Positions 1-9,230 of a stretch of 12,067 nt of DNA are shown here, one piece after another. Positions within the stretch are counted from its first letter, which is position 1. Each line of letters opens with the position of its first letter. Origin of the DNA: Gloeophyllum trabeum ATCC 11539 (lineage: Eukaryota; Basidiomycota; Agaricomycetes; Gloeophyllales; Gloeophyllaceae); contig NW_006920426.1 in the NCBI RefSeq assembly GCF_000344685.1, forward strand, positions 290,970-303,036. Direction: 5' to 3'. The position numbers and the translations under genes were made by a program. The notes beneath the pieces are model-generated. The model had not been told where the DNA came from and did no database searches. It saw nothing but the letters and a program-made list of their open reading frames with translations.

Positions 1-115
1 TGACTCATTCTATGTCAATATGACTCATGCTATTCCCTTCTATTTATAGAGATGAGTCATGTTGACTCAGCCTATGCTCAAGGACCAATCACAAGTCCCC
101 AAGCTAGCTGACTCA
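1..115. promoter_or_regulatory. Cluster of five TGASTCA (Gcn4/AP-1-like) sites
   Basis: Perfect TGACTCA/TGAGTCA heptamers occur at 1-7, 21-27, 53-59, 63-69 and 109-115, about 110-220 bp upstream of the TATA box at 225. This heptamer is the known binding site of fungal bZIP activators of the Gcn4/CpcA type. The density suggests stress- or amino-acid-responsive control of the LTR promoter, which is an inference. Confidence 0.5.
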
Positions 116-224
116 TCCTATTTTCTCACACTATTGTACACTATTCTCTCACACTATTGTCTATGTTGCCTAGTAACCAGGCAATTCTCCCACCCTATTG
201 TTATGAATTTCAAATTACTGTAGG

Positions 225-234
225 GTATATAAGG
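225..234 (+). promoter_or_regulatory. TATA box of the LTR-like promoter
   Basis: GTATATAAGG lies about 110 bp downstream of the last TGACTCA site. Its position relative to the upstream activator-like sites fits a U3 promoter driving plus-strand transcription. Confidence 0.4.
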
Positions 235-750
235 AGCTCAGTAGACAATCTTAGGAGGGACCCCCCAATAATAATAAGAGACCCTCTAAATACCAGAGAG
301 CCTCATTGGTTCAAGTCAGCCTCAGAATCAGTTGTACTACTGTGTGCATCTGTACTGTCTTGGTTCCACAAAGTGCTGGAACAAGCAGTGTTAGTCTGGA
401 GTTAAAGCTATCTGTGATACCTCAGAGAAGGGAAGGACTTGCAGTACTGTCTGCTGTCTGCCACAGCTAGTCTGTTTCTCTACCGTGAGAAATACTTCAG
501 TCTAGGTTTGGTGTTGGAAGTCTAGCCGTAGACCTCTGGTCACCTGTGTTTGCTCTTTACCCTCATCCTCAGCTAGACTCTGGTAGTCAGCTATTTTGTT
601 TGTTTAGTTATCTGGAGATTGAAACAAAGAGTTTTAACCTCTATAAAGCCTATACTCTCCCTCATCGAACACAAGGGAACTGCTCGACCAACGACAAATC
701 CAGCATTCTCTTGGGGAACTTGACGACTGCACCGCTTAGAGATATTTAGG

Positions 751-762
751 TGGTATTATATC
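751..762 (+). other. Possible primer-binding site remnant
   Basis: TGGTATTATATC begins like the TGGTAT-type primer-binding sites that follow many LTRs and would mark the LTR end near 745-750. The match is only partial and the LTR end is not fixed by a terminal CA, so this is weak. Confidence 0.2.
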
Positions 763-800
763 AATCGCAAGTTCTGCTGACACCGGGGGAGGGGAAAGTA

Positions 801-1414
801 CTATCATTGAGGGGGTTCTGCAAAAAGTATCGAATTCGGCCTGTAGCATTCCGCACACTTGGCGGATTCTTACCGGATCTTCCGCATATTGTGTGTAACT
901 TAGTGATGAATGTCCTCATTATTTTTGTGCATTTTTATGCAGCCTGTGGAACGTAGGAGAGAGATGCAGGTTCATGTAGGGGGTTCTGCAAAAAGGTGTC
1001 ACACGCGGTCACAGTGGGATCTCGCCGCGAGCGATGTCACGCTTTTGTCACGATATGGGCCCGGGAGATGTGCAAAGTTGCCTCTCTATCTCGACACGCT
1101 CGTTATTTACTCTATCGGGCTGGTATATTGTACTATAGACAGCATATTCATGATACGCCAAGCCATTCCACTGCAGTCCGTTGAGAGCATCACGAGAGAT
1201 CTACTGGACACTGTTTCCTTCCCATGGCCTACCGGACCCATTTTCTCTCCCTCTCCTCAACCAGAGCAGATATTCTCATTCCGACTTGGCAGAAGGTGTA
1301 TTCTAGTGTATATCTACCTGTCTGAGCTTACCCGATATTTTTTGGTTGAGTGTGGAACGAGATATAAGGGGGTGAGGGGGTTCTGCAAATTTTGCAAAAC
1401 CCCCTCAATGATAG
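801..1414. mobile_element. 614-bp TIR element (MITE-like) with TA target duplication
   Basis: Terminal inverted repeats of 25 bp lie at 801-825 and 1390-1414, starting CTATCATTGAGGGGG and ending in its reverse complement, with one mismatch. The element is flanked by TA at 799-800 and TA at 1415-1416, a duplication typical of Tc1/mariner-type transposons and their Stowaway-like derivatives. No transposase is encoded, so it is non-autonomous. The core GGGGGTTCTGCAAA also occurs inside at 979-992 and again at 1376-1389. The last copy faces the right TIR to form a near-palindrome at 1373-1408. The superfamily assignment rests on the TA duplication alone. Confidence 0.85.
1373..1408. repeat. Palindrome at the right end of the TIR element
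   Basis: TGAGGGGGTTCTGCAAA is followed at once by an inverted copy (TTTGCAAAACCCCCTCA, one mismatch), so the right end carries two TIR cores head to head. The left end has only one core at that location. It may be a doubled transposase-binding site or the trace of an end-to-end rearrangement. Confidence 0.75.
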
Positions 1415-1416
1415 TA

Positions 1417-2114
1417 TTACGGTTTTGGGGTTCTAACGCTGCGACGGAAATTTGCGGGTCTGCGGGCAGAGCAACTTGCATTGGCAGATCGACAGCGTCA
1501 GACTGTTGACTGTCGAGTTCGGCGTCGACGAGGGCGGTGCTGGGCGTGCATATAACCCGCTCTCGCTGCACGCAAAGTCAAGACCCCGATCGAGTATCGC
1601 ATTGCAGGCCCGATCATGATTCGAGCCCAGACCGGAAGCACGCCAAGGCAATCGCGACGGGCCCGGCGCACCGATTGCATTTGCACTCGTCTCGAAAATC
1701 AGTCTCTTATATGCGCGGCCTGCTCACGGCATGCCGTTTTCCTTTCTCCCTGGCGGTTCGTACGACGACCGCGACTGCATGCATGCTGCTCCCGACACCG
1801 AGCACACCCACTCTCGTTGCTTTCGCAAGACCGACGTGCCCGACTTAGCGCCGCAATACACTCTACGCACTCCTTCTACACGCCCAATCCGGTCTGATGT
1901 TTCAAGGACCCCAGGACTTTGATGTCAAAAGGAGGTTGGCTTCGTGCGTCTATGGAATGCTTATTCAAGATCACTCAGACCTAGCCGACGAACATCTCAT
2001 GGTCGTTGGATTGAGCTCGGATTGAGCTCGTGGTCGACATCCTGCCTACCTCGACAAGGGAGGTCACAGTGACCGTCTGTCGAATGTTACTTTTCACATG
2101 GAGTATTCTACAAG
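1417..2114. other. Intergenic region without a supported gene
   Basis: This is GC-rich, CpG-rich sequence between the TIR element and the 3' end of the minus-strand gene. It holds two adjacent copies of GGATTGAGCTC (2008-2018 and 2019-2029), a 13-bp palindrome GGTCACAGTGACC (2062-2074), and a TATA-like GCATATAACC near 1548. A 42-codon plus-strand frame (1897-2025) reads with amino acid usage that looks protein-like but matches no family I know. It may be an exon remnant. Longer frames on both strands here overlap one another and have no splice support. Confidence 0.5.
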
Positions 2115-5100
2115 TCATCTGTTGCTTACATTAGGTCCGTCTGTGTGTATTGTATCGGAAATGGACTCTCCCGCCATCTCGACAGTAGCCTGAGTAAGAT
2201 TCTGCGCCTCCTTAGCCTTTTTATTACGAGCTCGTGTTGCCGCTGCTTTTGCGGCAGTCTCAGCGCGCTTGACAGGTCCTGATATTCGCAGCCCCTCAGC
2301 AATCTGGGCGAGCTTCGCAGATCGGTCTGCTTGAAGATAGTGACGTGGGGCTGTCAGCGGCCGAGGTAAGACTTCTTGAATCAATGCAGCATTGTGAATG
2401 GCGTGCATATTCAAGATAAAATGGTCGTCATCCGTGTGCACGATGTACTGCTCCTGCAAACTTGTCGGGCGCCGCTCTTGTTGCACTGAACGCGAACCTG
2501 TCGGACTGCAACTACCTTTGGCACAGTCATGTTGCACGTTGAATAAGAATAAAAGGTCCTGGCGCAGAAGTTCAAGGACCACTATGAGGATCTGAAGTGA
2601 AGTACTTACCGCAGATCTAACTGAAACCACTTTCGGCCCACTTGTAGTTCTTGTGAGAACAGGCATTTTGAGACGGGAATGAAGGACGCTGGATACGGTA
2701 AACCGCTCAACAATGGTGATGCCCGCGTCGCAGCTGGTCTTCAAGGTCTCAGGAGTCAGGATCTTGCAAATTCGACCACAAGCAACCTCCTGATTGGGAT
2801 TCTGACCTGCAGTGATGAGCCTGGGACCATCTTACATAGAGAGATGGTACACATACACCCGCGGTATGGTAGAATACCCAGGATCCACTGCGGCAAAGAT
2901 CTCGTGAGTGGGATACGCAGTATTCTCCTTCTTGCCATAATTGTCCGCCAATGCCAACCTCCGGAACATGCGGGATTCCTGCTTGATCAAGGGCCTCACG
3001 CCACACGTGGCTTGAGCGTTTGCGCCTTGCTATGATCTTCACAGAACCTACAACATGGAGTAAGTAAGACGATGGAAGATTTGGGCCAGGTCTCACCGAT
3101 GCGAAGGAAAGATTTATTAACCCATCCGAGGTGCCTCTGCAACTCGGAATTGCCTTTGAGAAATGTACGAACATTCTCACCCGCTTGTACATATTCACCC
3201 GAATCAGTTCTCCACCAGCCACCGCTGACCTGATGCTTGAAGCGCTCCATGTCTGCCAGTGTTTGAGCAATGTCACGGCTGGGAGCCTGGTGGTTAGAGA
3301 GAATGCTACATAACCGGAATATAGCATTCCAACATTCAAATATCTCTGTCGCGAAAAGTAGTGCTGGCCCGAATCGACGGATGTCCTCCAAGATGTGGGG
3401 GAGGACGTGCAGCTTTGGTTTCTGTATTATGCGAATAGGATCAATCAAAGCCCAGATGTCCAGGACATTGTCGATTAAGATTGATACGTCAGCCTGGGTT
3501 TGCCAGACATATTAGTTTGATTTTGAAGGTAAATGGGTAAGGATGTACCAGATAAGTATTCATGTCATTAATTTCATGGAACCAGAGGTATGCCCCGAGC
3601 TCTCCTGTCGCTAGCCATAACTGAAACATGAGGTCGGAGCATAGACCATCATGCAGATGGAATACCGCAAGCTGCTGCAATGCTTTGAAGTGCCGTCCGA
3701 CAAGAGCATTCTTATATTGTACCATATATTTTGCGCGCACTGGAGGTAGCACCAAGCCGTCCACAGCTGATGACTGGAGACGGAGAGTAAATAGCTCTTG
3801 TTTCTTCTCGTCCCAGCTGCCGTGAGTCGCATACCAGACATACTTGTCTTGGCCAAGCAAGTAAGTATGGAGAATCTCTACAGGGGTTGCTTCGTGTATG
3901 TCCAGTCCTGGCAGAACAGCGACAGGTGTCTTTCAGTCATACTGCTTAACAGAACAGTGGCCGTACCTGGCATTGCGAGAGCTGGATTATAGTGGTCGCC
4001 AGGTCTCAAGCAGCGCCGAAGTGCTGAGAAACAAATTTAGCTTTCAAAATGTCACCAGAGTCTGTATAGAGTACTCCACGAACGGGAATCGAATGGCAAT
4101 TTGTTATATCGCTCCAGCGGTTGATGCAGGGGCCAACTGAAACCTCATTCTGGATGTTGCAGATAATCTCGTTTCTGACAAGCTTGCGGGCATTGCCTTT
4201 CAGTGACTTGTCCTTTAGCCGTGGATCTCTTGTCGTATCATCACTAAGGCGGTCACTTTGAAGACTGCGTGCTTGTGCAATGCACTGGTCTATCCAAAAT
4301 GATGTGATCTTGTCCTTTACGCCTGTCCGGGTCTGAATTGTGTCGACTGCTTCTTGAACACCTAGGCATGCAGTCCATAGCTGATCCTTTATAACCTGTG
4401 CTGTCTCCGTACATGATCTTGGGACTCCAGGCTACTAAATCAGACACACATGAATGTAGTAGTCACACAGCATACCAATAATGGAGAACAGACCTTGAAC
4501 AGAGCTTGGTACCCCTCACTGCTCTCCTTCTCTTCCGCACTTCCTCCGACTTTGCACCGACGACAAAACAGATTCCCATGCATGCCGATATGTGAGCATG
4601 TCTCTGATTGCTGAGGATTGTCAGCAGGGTAGATATATGGCAGGATCCGGAAGATAATCTCTTCTCTGAAAAGGCAATCATAAGCAGAGTACCAAGTGTC
4701 AGGTTTCCTTTATACAGCCTGTAAGCTTGCCCCTGGACATGACAAAGGCAGACTTGTCAACTTACATCTTCTCCAAAAGTGCATCCAACTGCTCGGAGGA
4801 TGATGCATGGGGTGATGTTGAACAAAAGCGTACGAAAAACTCCTGGGCAAGCTTTTGGTGCGGCAGGCCGCTATTCGCAAGGTACATGTTGACGTGTGGA
4901 CTGAACTGCTTGCTTACATTGCCCGACACATCGTCGCTCCATGGCATAATAAATAGTGTGAATGCTGCTCGGCCTTTCGCAATCTTGCGAACAGGGTGTG
5001 GCATCTCACGGGCCCAGGACGGAGCAACTTCTGCAAATTAAAATAAGGACAGTTTGTGCATTAGTTCAACAAGGAATATACCTGAGAAGCCAAACTTCAG

Positions 5101-6634
5101 GCCTTCCTCCAACTCTGTCAAGTCAAGGTAATTGCTCTCAAACTCAGAGGCATTCACACGGCTAATTGTCTCAAAATTGGCTTTGGTTATCCCTGTCTGC
5201 ACAGAGGCTCAGTTCTCAAGATGCAGAGGCTTGATCCTGGTAATGCTTACCACCTGATCATGTTTGACTTCACATACATCAGCACACATAGTGCCATTCT
5301 GCTTGACCCAACGAACAGGTATGACAAGGCGTCCATCCTGTAAGCGTGCTACTTCCTTGACATAGAAGTGACGGTGTGGTGCTTTCTCTGTGTCTACCCA
5401 CATAGGCGTTAGGAGATCCAAGTCTGTTTCCTCAGTCCATTTCCCTGCTTGCCAAGCTTCCACCACTTTCCTGGTGACTTCTGGATATAGATTGATGTGC
5501 TCTCGTACCAGGGGATTGGCCCAGTCCTGTCATCCCCAGTCAGAGTTCAAATCAAGTTCGCAACAGACTGTCCAACTACCATTGCAAAAAGTTGAGCGGG
5601 ATCATTCATACAGAAGTGATTCCCGAGTGAGGAGGTGTGATTTTCTGTCTTTGGTCCAGTACCTTTTGTTAACTTCGTCTGTAAGGCACGCAATGCCTTA
5701 AATGACAGAACATCAGGAGTTCCGCATTCTCGCATCACCCATAATACAGCCTTCAAGTGGTTATCAGACAGGCGCAAGCGGGGCAGGCTGTCAAGTAGGT
5801 CCAACATGAACATCTGTGGTAATCTCAGTTAAGTATCAGCTCCACATTTACATGCAGACCCACTGTCTTCGACCCATATGGCTCCCAGCCATCCTGAGGT
5901 GTCCACCCTGGTCTGTCAGGCTCATCATATTCATCTTCGCTTTCATCCAAACCTGACCAATCAAAGGTAAAATCAGCACATCCCCACAAGACCCAGTTGA
6001 GATTCTCACCCATCAGACGCATGGCCCAAACTGCATCAGGCACTGTAGGATCTTCTTCTATATATTCCGGTGTAAAATCTTGCGCAAATAAGGTATGACC
6101 TCCAGAAAGATCTAATGACTGCATCTGTTCAATCAACTGACGACGCCGGTCATAGTCCGAGTCCTTGCTGCTCTCTCCTGCGGAGAAGAGCATCTGTTCC
6201 CCATCGCGGTGAAGGTACTCATCCCCATTGATGATCAAGTTATCGAATAAAGATTCACCAAGTGCAGGATGCTCGGGCTCATCTGCTTCCTCTTCAGAAT
6301 CGTCAAGAATGGATGCTAGCAACAGAAGAGCCGGTCTCGGGGGCACAGGTGTAGCAGTGTTGGATGCTGCAGGAGTACCAGTGGGATTAGGATTCGCAGA
6401 TGCAGCAGGTGGCTTGGATTTCTCATGTTTATCTGTACGAAGATGGTCTCCTAAGTTGCCCTTCTTTCTCTTGACCAGTATGTCTTGATTGAGACGCTGT
6501 GAGCAGAGTACACACTTGAACCTTGTTGGGTCATCCGGATATTCAATAAAGCCTGTATAATGATTGATGACCATCATGCCACTCAGCATGTGGTGGTCAG
6601 ACTCGCCTTCGGGAATAACAACAGCTCGGGGCAT
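2115..6634 (-). CDS. Large BED/C2H2-finger protein of an uncharacterised basidiomycete family, 13 exons, possibly transposase-like
   Basis: Twelve GT-AG introns of 49-62 bp join 13 exons into one frame of about 1289 aa. Exons: 6634-5864, 5813-5580, 5526-5251, 5196-5082, 5030-4766, 4707-4494, 4431-4080, 4023-3967, 3907-3549, 3493-3097, 3047-2859, 2806-2610, 2558-2115. An N-terminal finger C41-x2-C44-x19-H64-x5-H70 suggests DNA binding. A Pro/Ala/Thr-rich and acidic linker follows. Conserved blocks include HTSSLGNHF (316-324), DDVSGN (498-503), a CSHIG...FCRRC zinc-ribbon-like block (591-605), EILHTYLLG (772-780), FATEIFE (about 928-934) and FNVQHDC (1148-1154). The C-terminus is Lys/Arg/Ala-rich. 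I recall these blocks from many Agaricomycete hypothetical proteins; no biochemical function is known to me. Their order resembles CACTA/Plavaka/KDZ-type transposases (inference). The least certain junctions are intron 5 (AAG acceptor at 4708) and intron 7 (GTGGAG donor at 4079). Confidence 0.82.
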
Positions 6635-6898
6635 ACTTACACTGCAAGTGCGTTATTGTGTCTGCAGGCGCGTTATTGTGTCTGCAGGCGCGTTATTGTG
6701 TCTGCATGCGTGTTATCGCATCCTCATTAGCCAAAACCAGTGCAGCACGTGACTTCCTGGGGTAACTGATTTTTTGTTGAAGTCCGTCAAAGTCATCTTG
6801 GTTTCCTTTGTCCCTCCACGTCATTCTCTATTTTCTCCTCACTTTTCTCAATTTTATTTTTTCGCTACTAATTTTTCTGCCTTCACTCCGGTCCGCTC
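6635..6898. promoter_or_regulatory. 264-bp shared promoter region of the divergent gene pair
   Basis: The two start codons face away from each other across this gap, so both promoters must lie here or within the genes. Next to the minus-strand start is a 20-bp tandem repeat (6650-6723). Next to the plus-strand start is a long pyrimidine-rich tract (about 6813-6880, TTTTCTCC-type), a common feature just upstream of fungal transcription starts. No clear TATA box was seen. Confidence 0.6.
6650..6723. repeat. 20-bp tandem repeat, three copies plus a degenerate fourth
   Basis: The unit GCGTTATTGTGTCTGCAGGC occurs at 6650-6669 and 6670-6689 exactly. At 6690-6709 it differs by one base (CATGC), and a decayed copy starts at 6710. 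It begins 16 bp upstream of the minus-strand start codon. It may be an iterated protein-binding site or a recently expanded microsatellite-like tract. Confidence 0.9.
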
Positions 6899-8250
6899 AT
6901 GCTTTCCTTGACTGATATGCTCAACAGGGAGTCAAGTCCTCTGGTTCCGTCAACCGAGGAGCGCCCAAGTGCATCCAAATTGCGACACGGCTCAAGTCCG
7001 GACCCTCCTGGTACACCACCTGCGACGACGATGGTTCGCACTGCCAAGAGACCTGCGGAAGACCTTTCGCAGTACGCACAGTCCGTTGCAAGGAAGAAAC
7101 GGTTGTGCCCCGAAGACAGTGACGAGCTTGTCTCGTATACAAAGGTCATTTCTACATCCTGCCTTCGCGACGCTAACTTAAACATACTTCAATCAGCTCT
7201 CACGTGGCGAGAAGGACATATGGATGGCTTCGACTCTCTGGTCCATTCAGGGTACAGTCAGTCAGCTACAGGCACCGGATGCACAGTGGGACCTGCCGTC
7301 GACACTGAAGGTATGTCTGATGCTTATTCATTTCATTACGGGTCTGATGTGTCATATGCTGCCTGGCCGGCGGATGCAGAAGAAGATTGATATCTACTCT
7401 GCAGTTGTCATTCTCTCCCACACCATCTCTGCCTACGTCAGTGACGAGGTGCCGCGGAAGTTATTATTTGTGAGTACGAAATGTCAGTCTGCACATGTCA
7501 GCCCTCATCTCATCCATCCAGGAAATCCTCGAAATCCACCCCAGCTGGGGCTACAAACCGGAGGTCAAGGAGAACCCGTATAAGTACAATATGATGGTCT
7601 CCTTCATATCGTCAAAGCTGACCGCACGGAGGTATACAACCAAGAAACTTGTATGTTACATTCCTGCCTACCCGCTGGTGAGCTCACCGACGTGTTCCAG
7701 ATTGCGGAGAGCATTGGCACAACCTCCGAGGACCCGGGAGAAGTAAAACGTGTCGGCGCAGATGATATCCTCATCTTATGTGAGAAGTTAGCAACGAATG
7801 TCTTCAAGGCCGCAAAGATCATTGTTACCGTACCGATGTGTGCCCGAGTGGCCTTTCTTGTAGGCTATTTCCTATCTCCAGTGCTCCAAAGCCAGCTGAT
7901 GACCAGCAATACAGAGGCTTGTCTATGTCGGATCACCCGACGCTGGTGACAAGTTCTGGGACATTGTTGACAAGAAGATCAAGGAGTTCCGAGTCAAGTT
8001 TTCTAATGACAAGCAGAAGATCTCGAGGTTAGTCCCTTGCCTACGGGACTTCGTCTTGCTCACCAGTCGGTATCTCTGCAGGAAGTTCGCTAAGATCCTT
8101 TCACAAGATCGTACAGTCTATGGTGACGTCGATGTCGACTATATGCTAGTGAGCGCTCGCATGAATCCAGCTCAGTGTGAGAGTGAGAACGTGCATGCAG
8201 GGATCGGCGGGGCACCGATCAATGGGGCTGAGCAGGGCGCCCAGGATTAG
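6899..8250 (+). CDS. Uncharacterised basidiomycete-specific protein, 7 exons, 339 aa
   Basis: Exons 6899-7144, 7197-7310, 7380-7469, 7522-7650, 7701-7859, 7915-8027 and 8082-8250 join in one open frame of 339 aa. The GT-AG introns are 50-69 bp, and the first holds a clear branch point (GCTAACT). The first 80 residues are Ser/Pro-rich and basic with a KKR patch, probably disordered and perhaps nuclear. The rest is predicted helical. It carries blocks ISAYVSDEVPRKLL (136-149), TVPMCARVAFL (236-246), GDKFWDIVDKKIKEFR (257-272) and KFAKILSQDRTVYG (285-298). I recall these blocks from a large Agaricomycete family of hypothetical proteins without assigned function. No catalytic motif or membrane segment is visible. 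The pyrimidine tract just upstream supports the chosen start. It shares its promoter gap with the BED-finger gene, which suggests co-expression or a two-gene mobile unit. Confidence 0.85.
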
Positions 8251-8672
8251 GGATTCACGGGTGGATTCGAGCATAGGAACAGAACCAGCTAGCCATACAT
8301 TCCGTTTAATTAGCAGTAATTTTTATTAGTATATCTACTACATCCATTGCAACTGTCTCGTGTCATTGTGCTTCTTGACTGGATCACCCTCTGGGCTTTG
8401 ACAGATATGACATAGAGGCATATAAGATGTTGGTTGAATGACTCCCTTGTTCTCTGTCGCATACGATGCAAAGACTTACGAGAGACATATTCGATGACAC
8501 TTCAGACACCATCATGAGATGAACAAGATGTGACTTCGACATCTGGTGCCAAACCTGCTCTAGATAATACTTGATGAGCTCGAATTGACCTCACGATTTT
8601 GCGAGCTGAGATCGATCCGCTGTTTTTATGTGACGCCAATATCCGACTGGAGTCCAGTTGATATCAAGCCGG

Positions 8673-8694
8673 GGCCTCGGGAGGCTCCGAGGCC
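8673..8694. repeat. Perfect 8-bp-stem hairpin
   Basis: GGCCTCGG and CCGAGGCC are separated by 6 nt. This could be an RNA hairpin in a 3' end or a chance GC-rich palindrome. No gene is tied to it. Confidence 0.6.
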
Positions 8695-8955
8695 AACATC
8701 CCCGAAACACTTTCCCAGGATGTGCGTGTAGAGACCAGGTGAGTTTGAGAACCTTGCACATTATACCCGGAGGGGCATGGAGTGGAGAAATAGTTCCTGG
8801 GCGTGGGGTGGCAGTAATGTTCGAATGCACGGACGCGGTGTGGCCGAGTCACCCTCCTCTCGTAGAGGGATGGCGCATCCGAACGATACTGGAAGAGCAA
8901 CGATGCGATGGCTGCTGCACAGATTCATTACCAAAGGGCTGCCTGGCACTGGTTT

Positions 8956-9074
8956 CGCGTCTCCGCGCGGATACAATGGGTCGCGCGTCTCCTTAGGCAG
9001 CAGTGAGCCTTGGAGACGCGTGGTAGACGCGTCTTCGATACGCTGCCTACCCATACTCCCGAACCATTGACGCG
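8956..9074. repeat. CGCGT/ACGCG cluster with inverted repeats
   Basis: CGCGTCTCC occurs at 8956-8964 and 8984-8992, and its inverse GGAGACGCG at 9012-9020. The last pair extends through AGGC/GCCT (8995-8998, 9007-9010). A second inverted pair is TAGGCAGC (8994-9001) with GCTGCCTA (9042-9049). AGACGCGTCT (9025-9034) is a 10-bp palindrome, and another ACGCG lies near 9070. ACGCGT at 9016 and 9027 equals the known MBF cell-cycle box of fungi; its use here is unproven. Confidence 0.6.
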
Positions 9075-9230
9075 GGTGTGGTTCGCCGTATCTCTGGACT
9101 TTAGATGCAAGAGGGCGAGGGAATGGCCATTGGGATGGTCAATGCATGACGTTCTCCCGTCCCCAGCGCGTACATTCGCGCCTTCGGCCCTTGCTGGTAG
9201 TGGTCCTGGTTACTCTGCAGTGTTGTGCCG

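Larger units (their letters stand above)
1..750 (+). mobile_element. LTR-like retrotransposon fragment (solo or truncated LTR)
   Basis: This stretch has no long coding frame but has the parts of a retrotransposon LTR. An upstream cluster of TGACTCA-type sites lies at 1-115. A TATA box (GTATATAAGG) lies at 225-234, and a U3/R/U5-like AT-moderate region follows to about 745. A TGGTAT start reminiscent of a tRNA primer-binding site lies at 751. No gag, protease, reverse transcriptase or integrase coding follows; a DNA transposon lies 50 bp downstream and then unrelated sequence. The left end is at or beyond the window edge, so the 5' boundary, the partner LTR and the target duplication cannot be seen. 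It could be a solo LTR, the right LTR of an element outside the window, or a host promoter that only resembles an LTR. The call rests on architecture, not on homology. Confidence 0.4.
8251..9230. other. Long non-coding stretch with structured GC-rich segment
   Basis: No gene is supported. Positions 8251-8600 are AT-moderate sequence downstream of the 339-aa gene and presumably hold its 3' UTR; no clear polyadenylation signal stands out. Positions 8640-9230 are GC-rich with hairpins and CGCGT/ACGCG motifs. Several short frames on both strands overlap here, none with splice sites or a recognisable family. Confidence 0.5.

Noticed and set aside
1373..1408. Strong palindrome that could be read as a terminator hairpin
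   Set aside because: It consists of two TIR cores at the end of a DNA transposon, has no U-tract and no gene ahead of it.
910..1509. 199-codon plus-strand open frame
   Set aside because: It starts inside the TIR element and runs through its right TIR and TA duplication into unrelated flank. It has no recognisable domain, so it is a chance frame.
1537..1922. Three overlapping plus-strand frames of 63-103 codons
   Set aside because: All three frames are partly open in GC-rich sequence, with no splice sites, family match or consistent codon pattern.
6228..6488. 86-codon plus-strand frame
   Set aside because: It is antisense to exon 1 of the BED-finger gene, whose finger and linker are far better supported.
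6650..6723. Short repeats considered as a CRISPR-like array
   Set aside because: The units are directly abutting with no spacers, and the genome is clearly eukaryotic.
8841..8850. TGGCCGAG, resembling a tRNA A box
   Set aside because: The only B-box-like sequence (GTTCGAATGC near 8819) lies upstream rather than downstream, and no cloverleaf can be formed.
8591..9110. Several 60-112 codon frames on both strands
   Set aside because: They overlap in most frames of GC-rich structured DNA, which keeps stop codons rare. None resembles a known protein.
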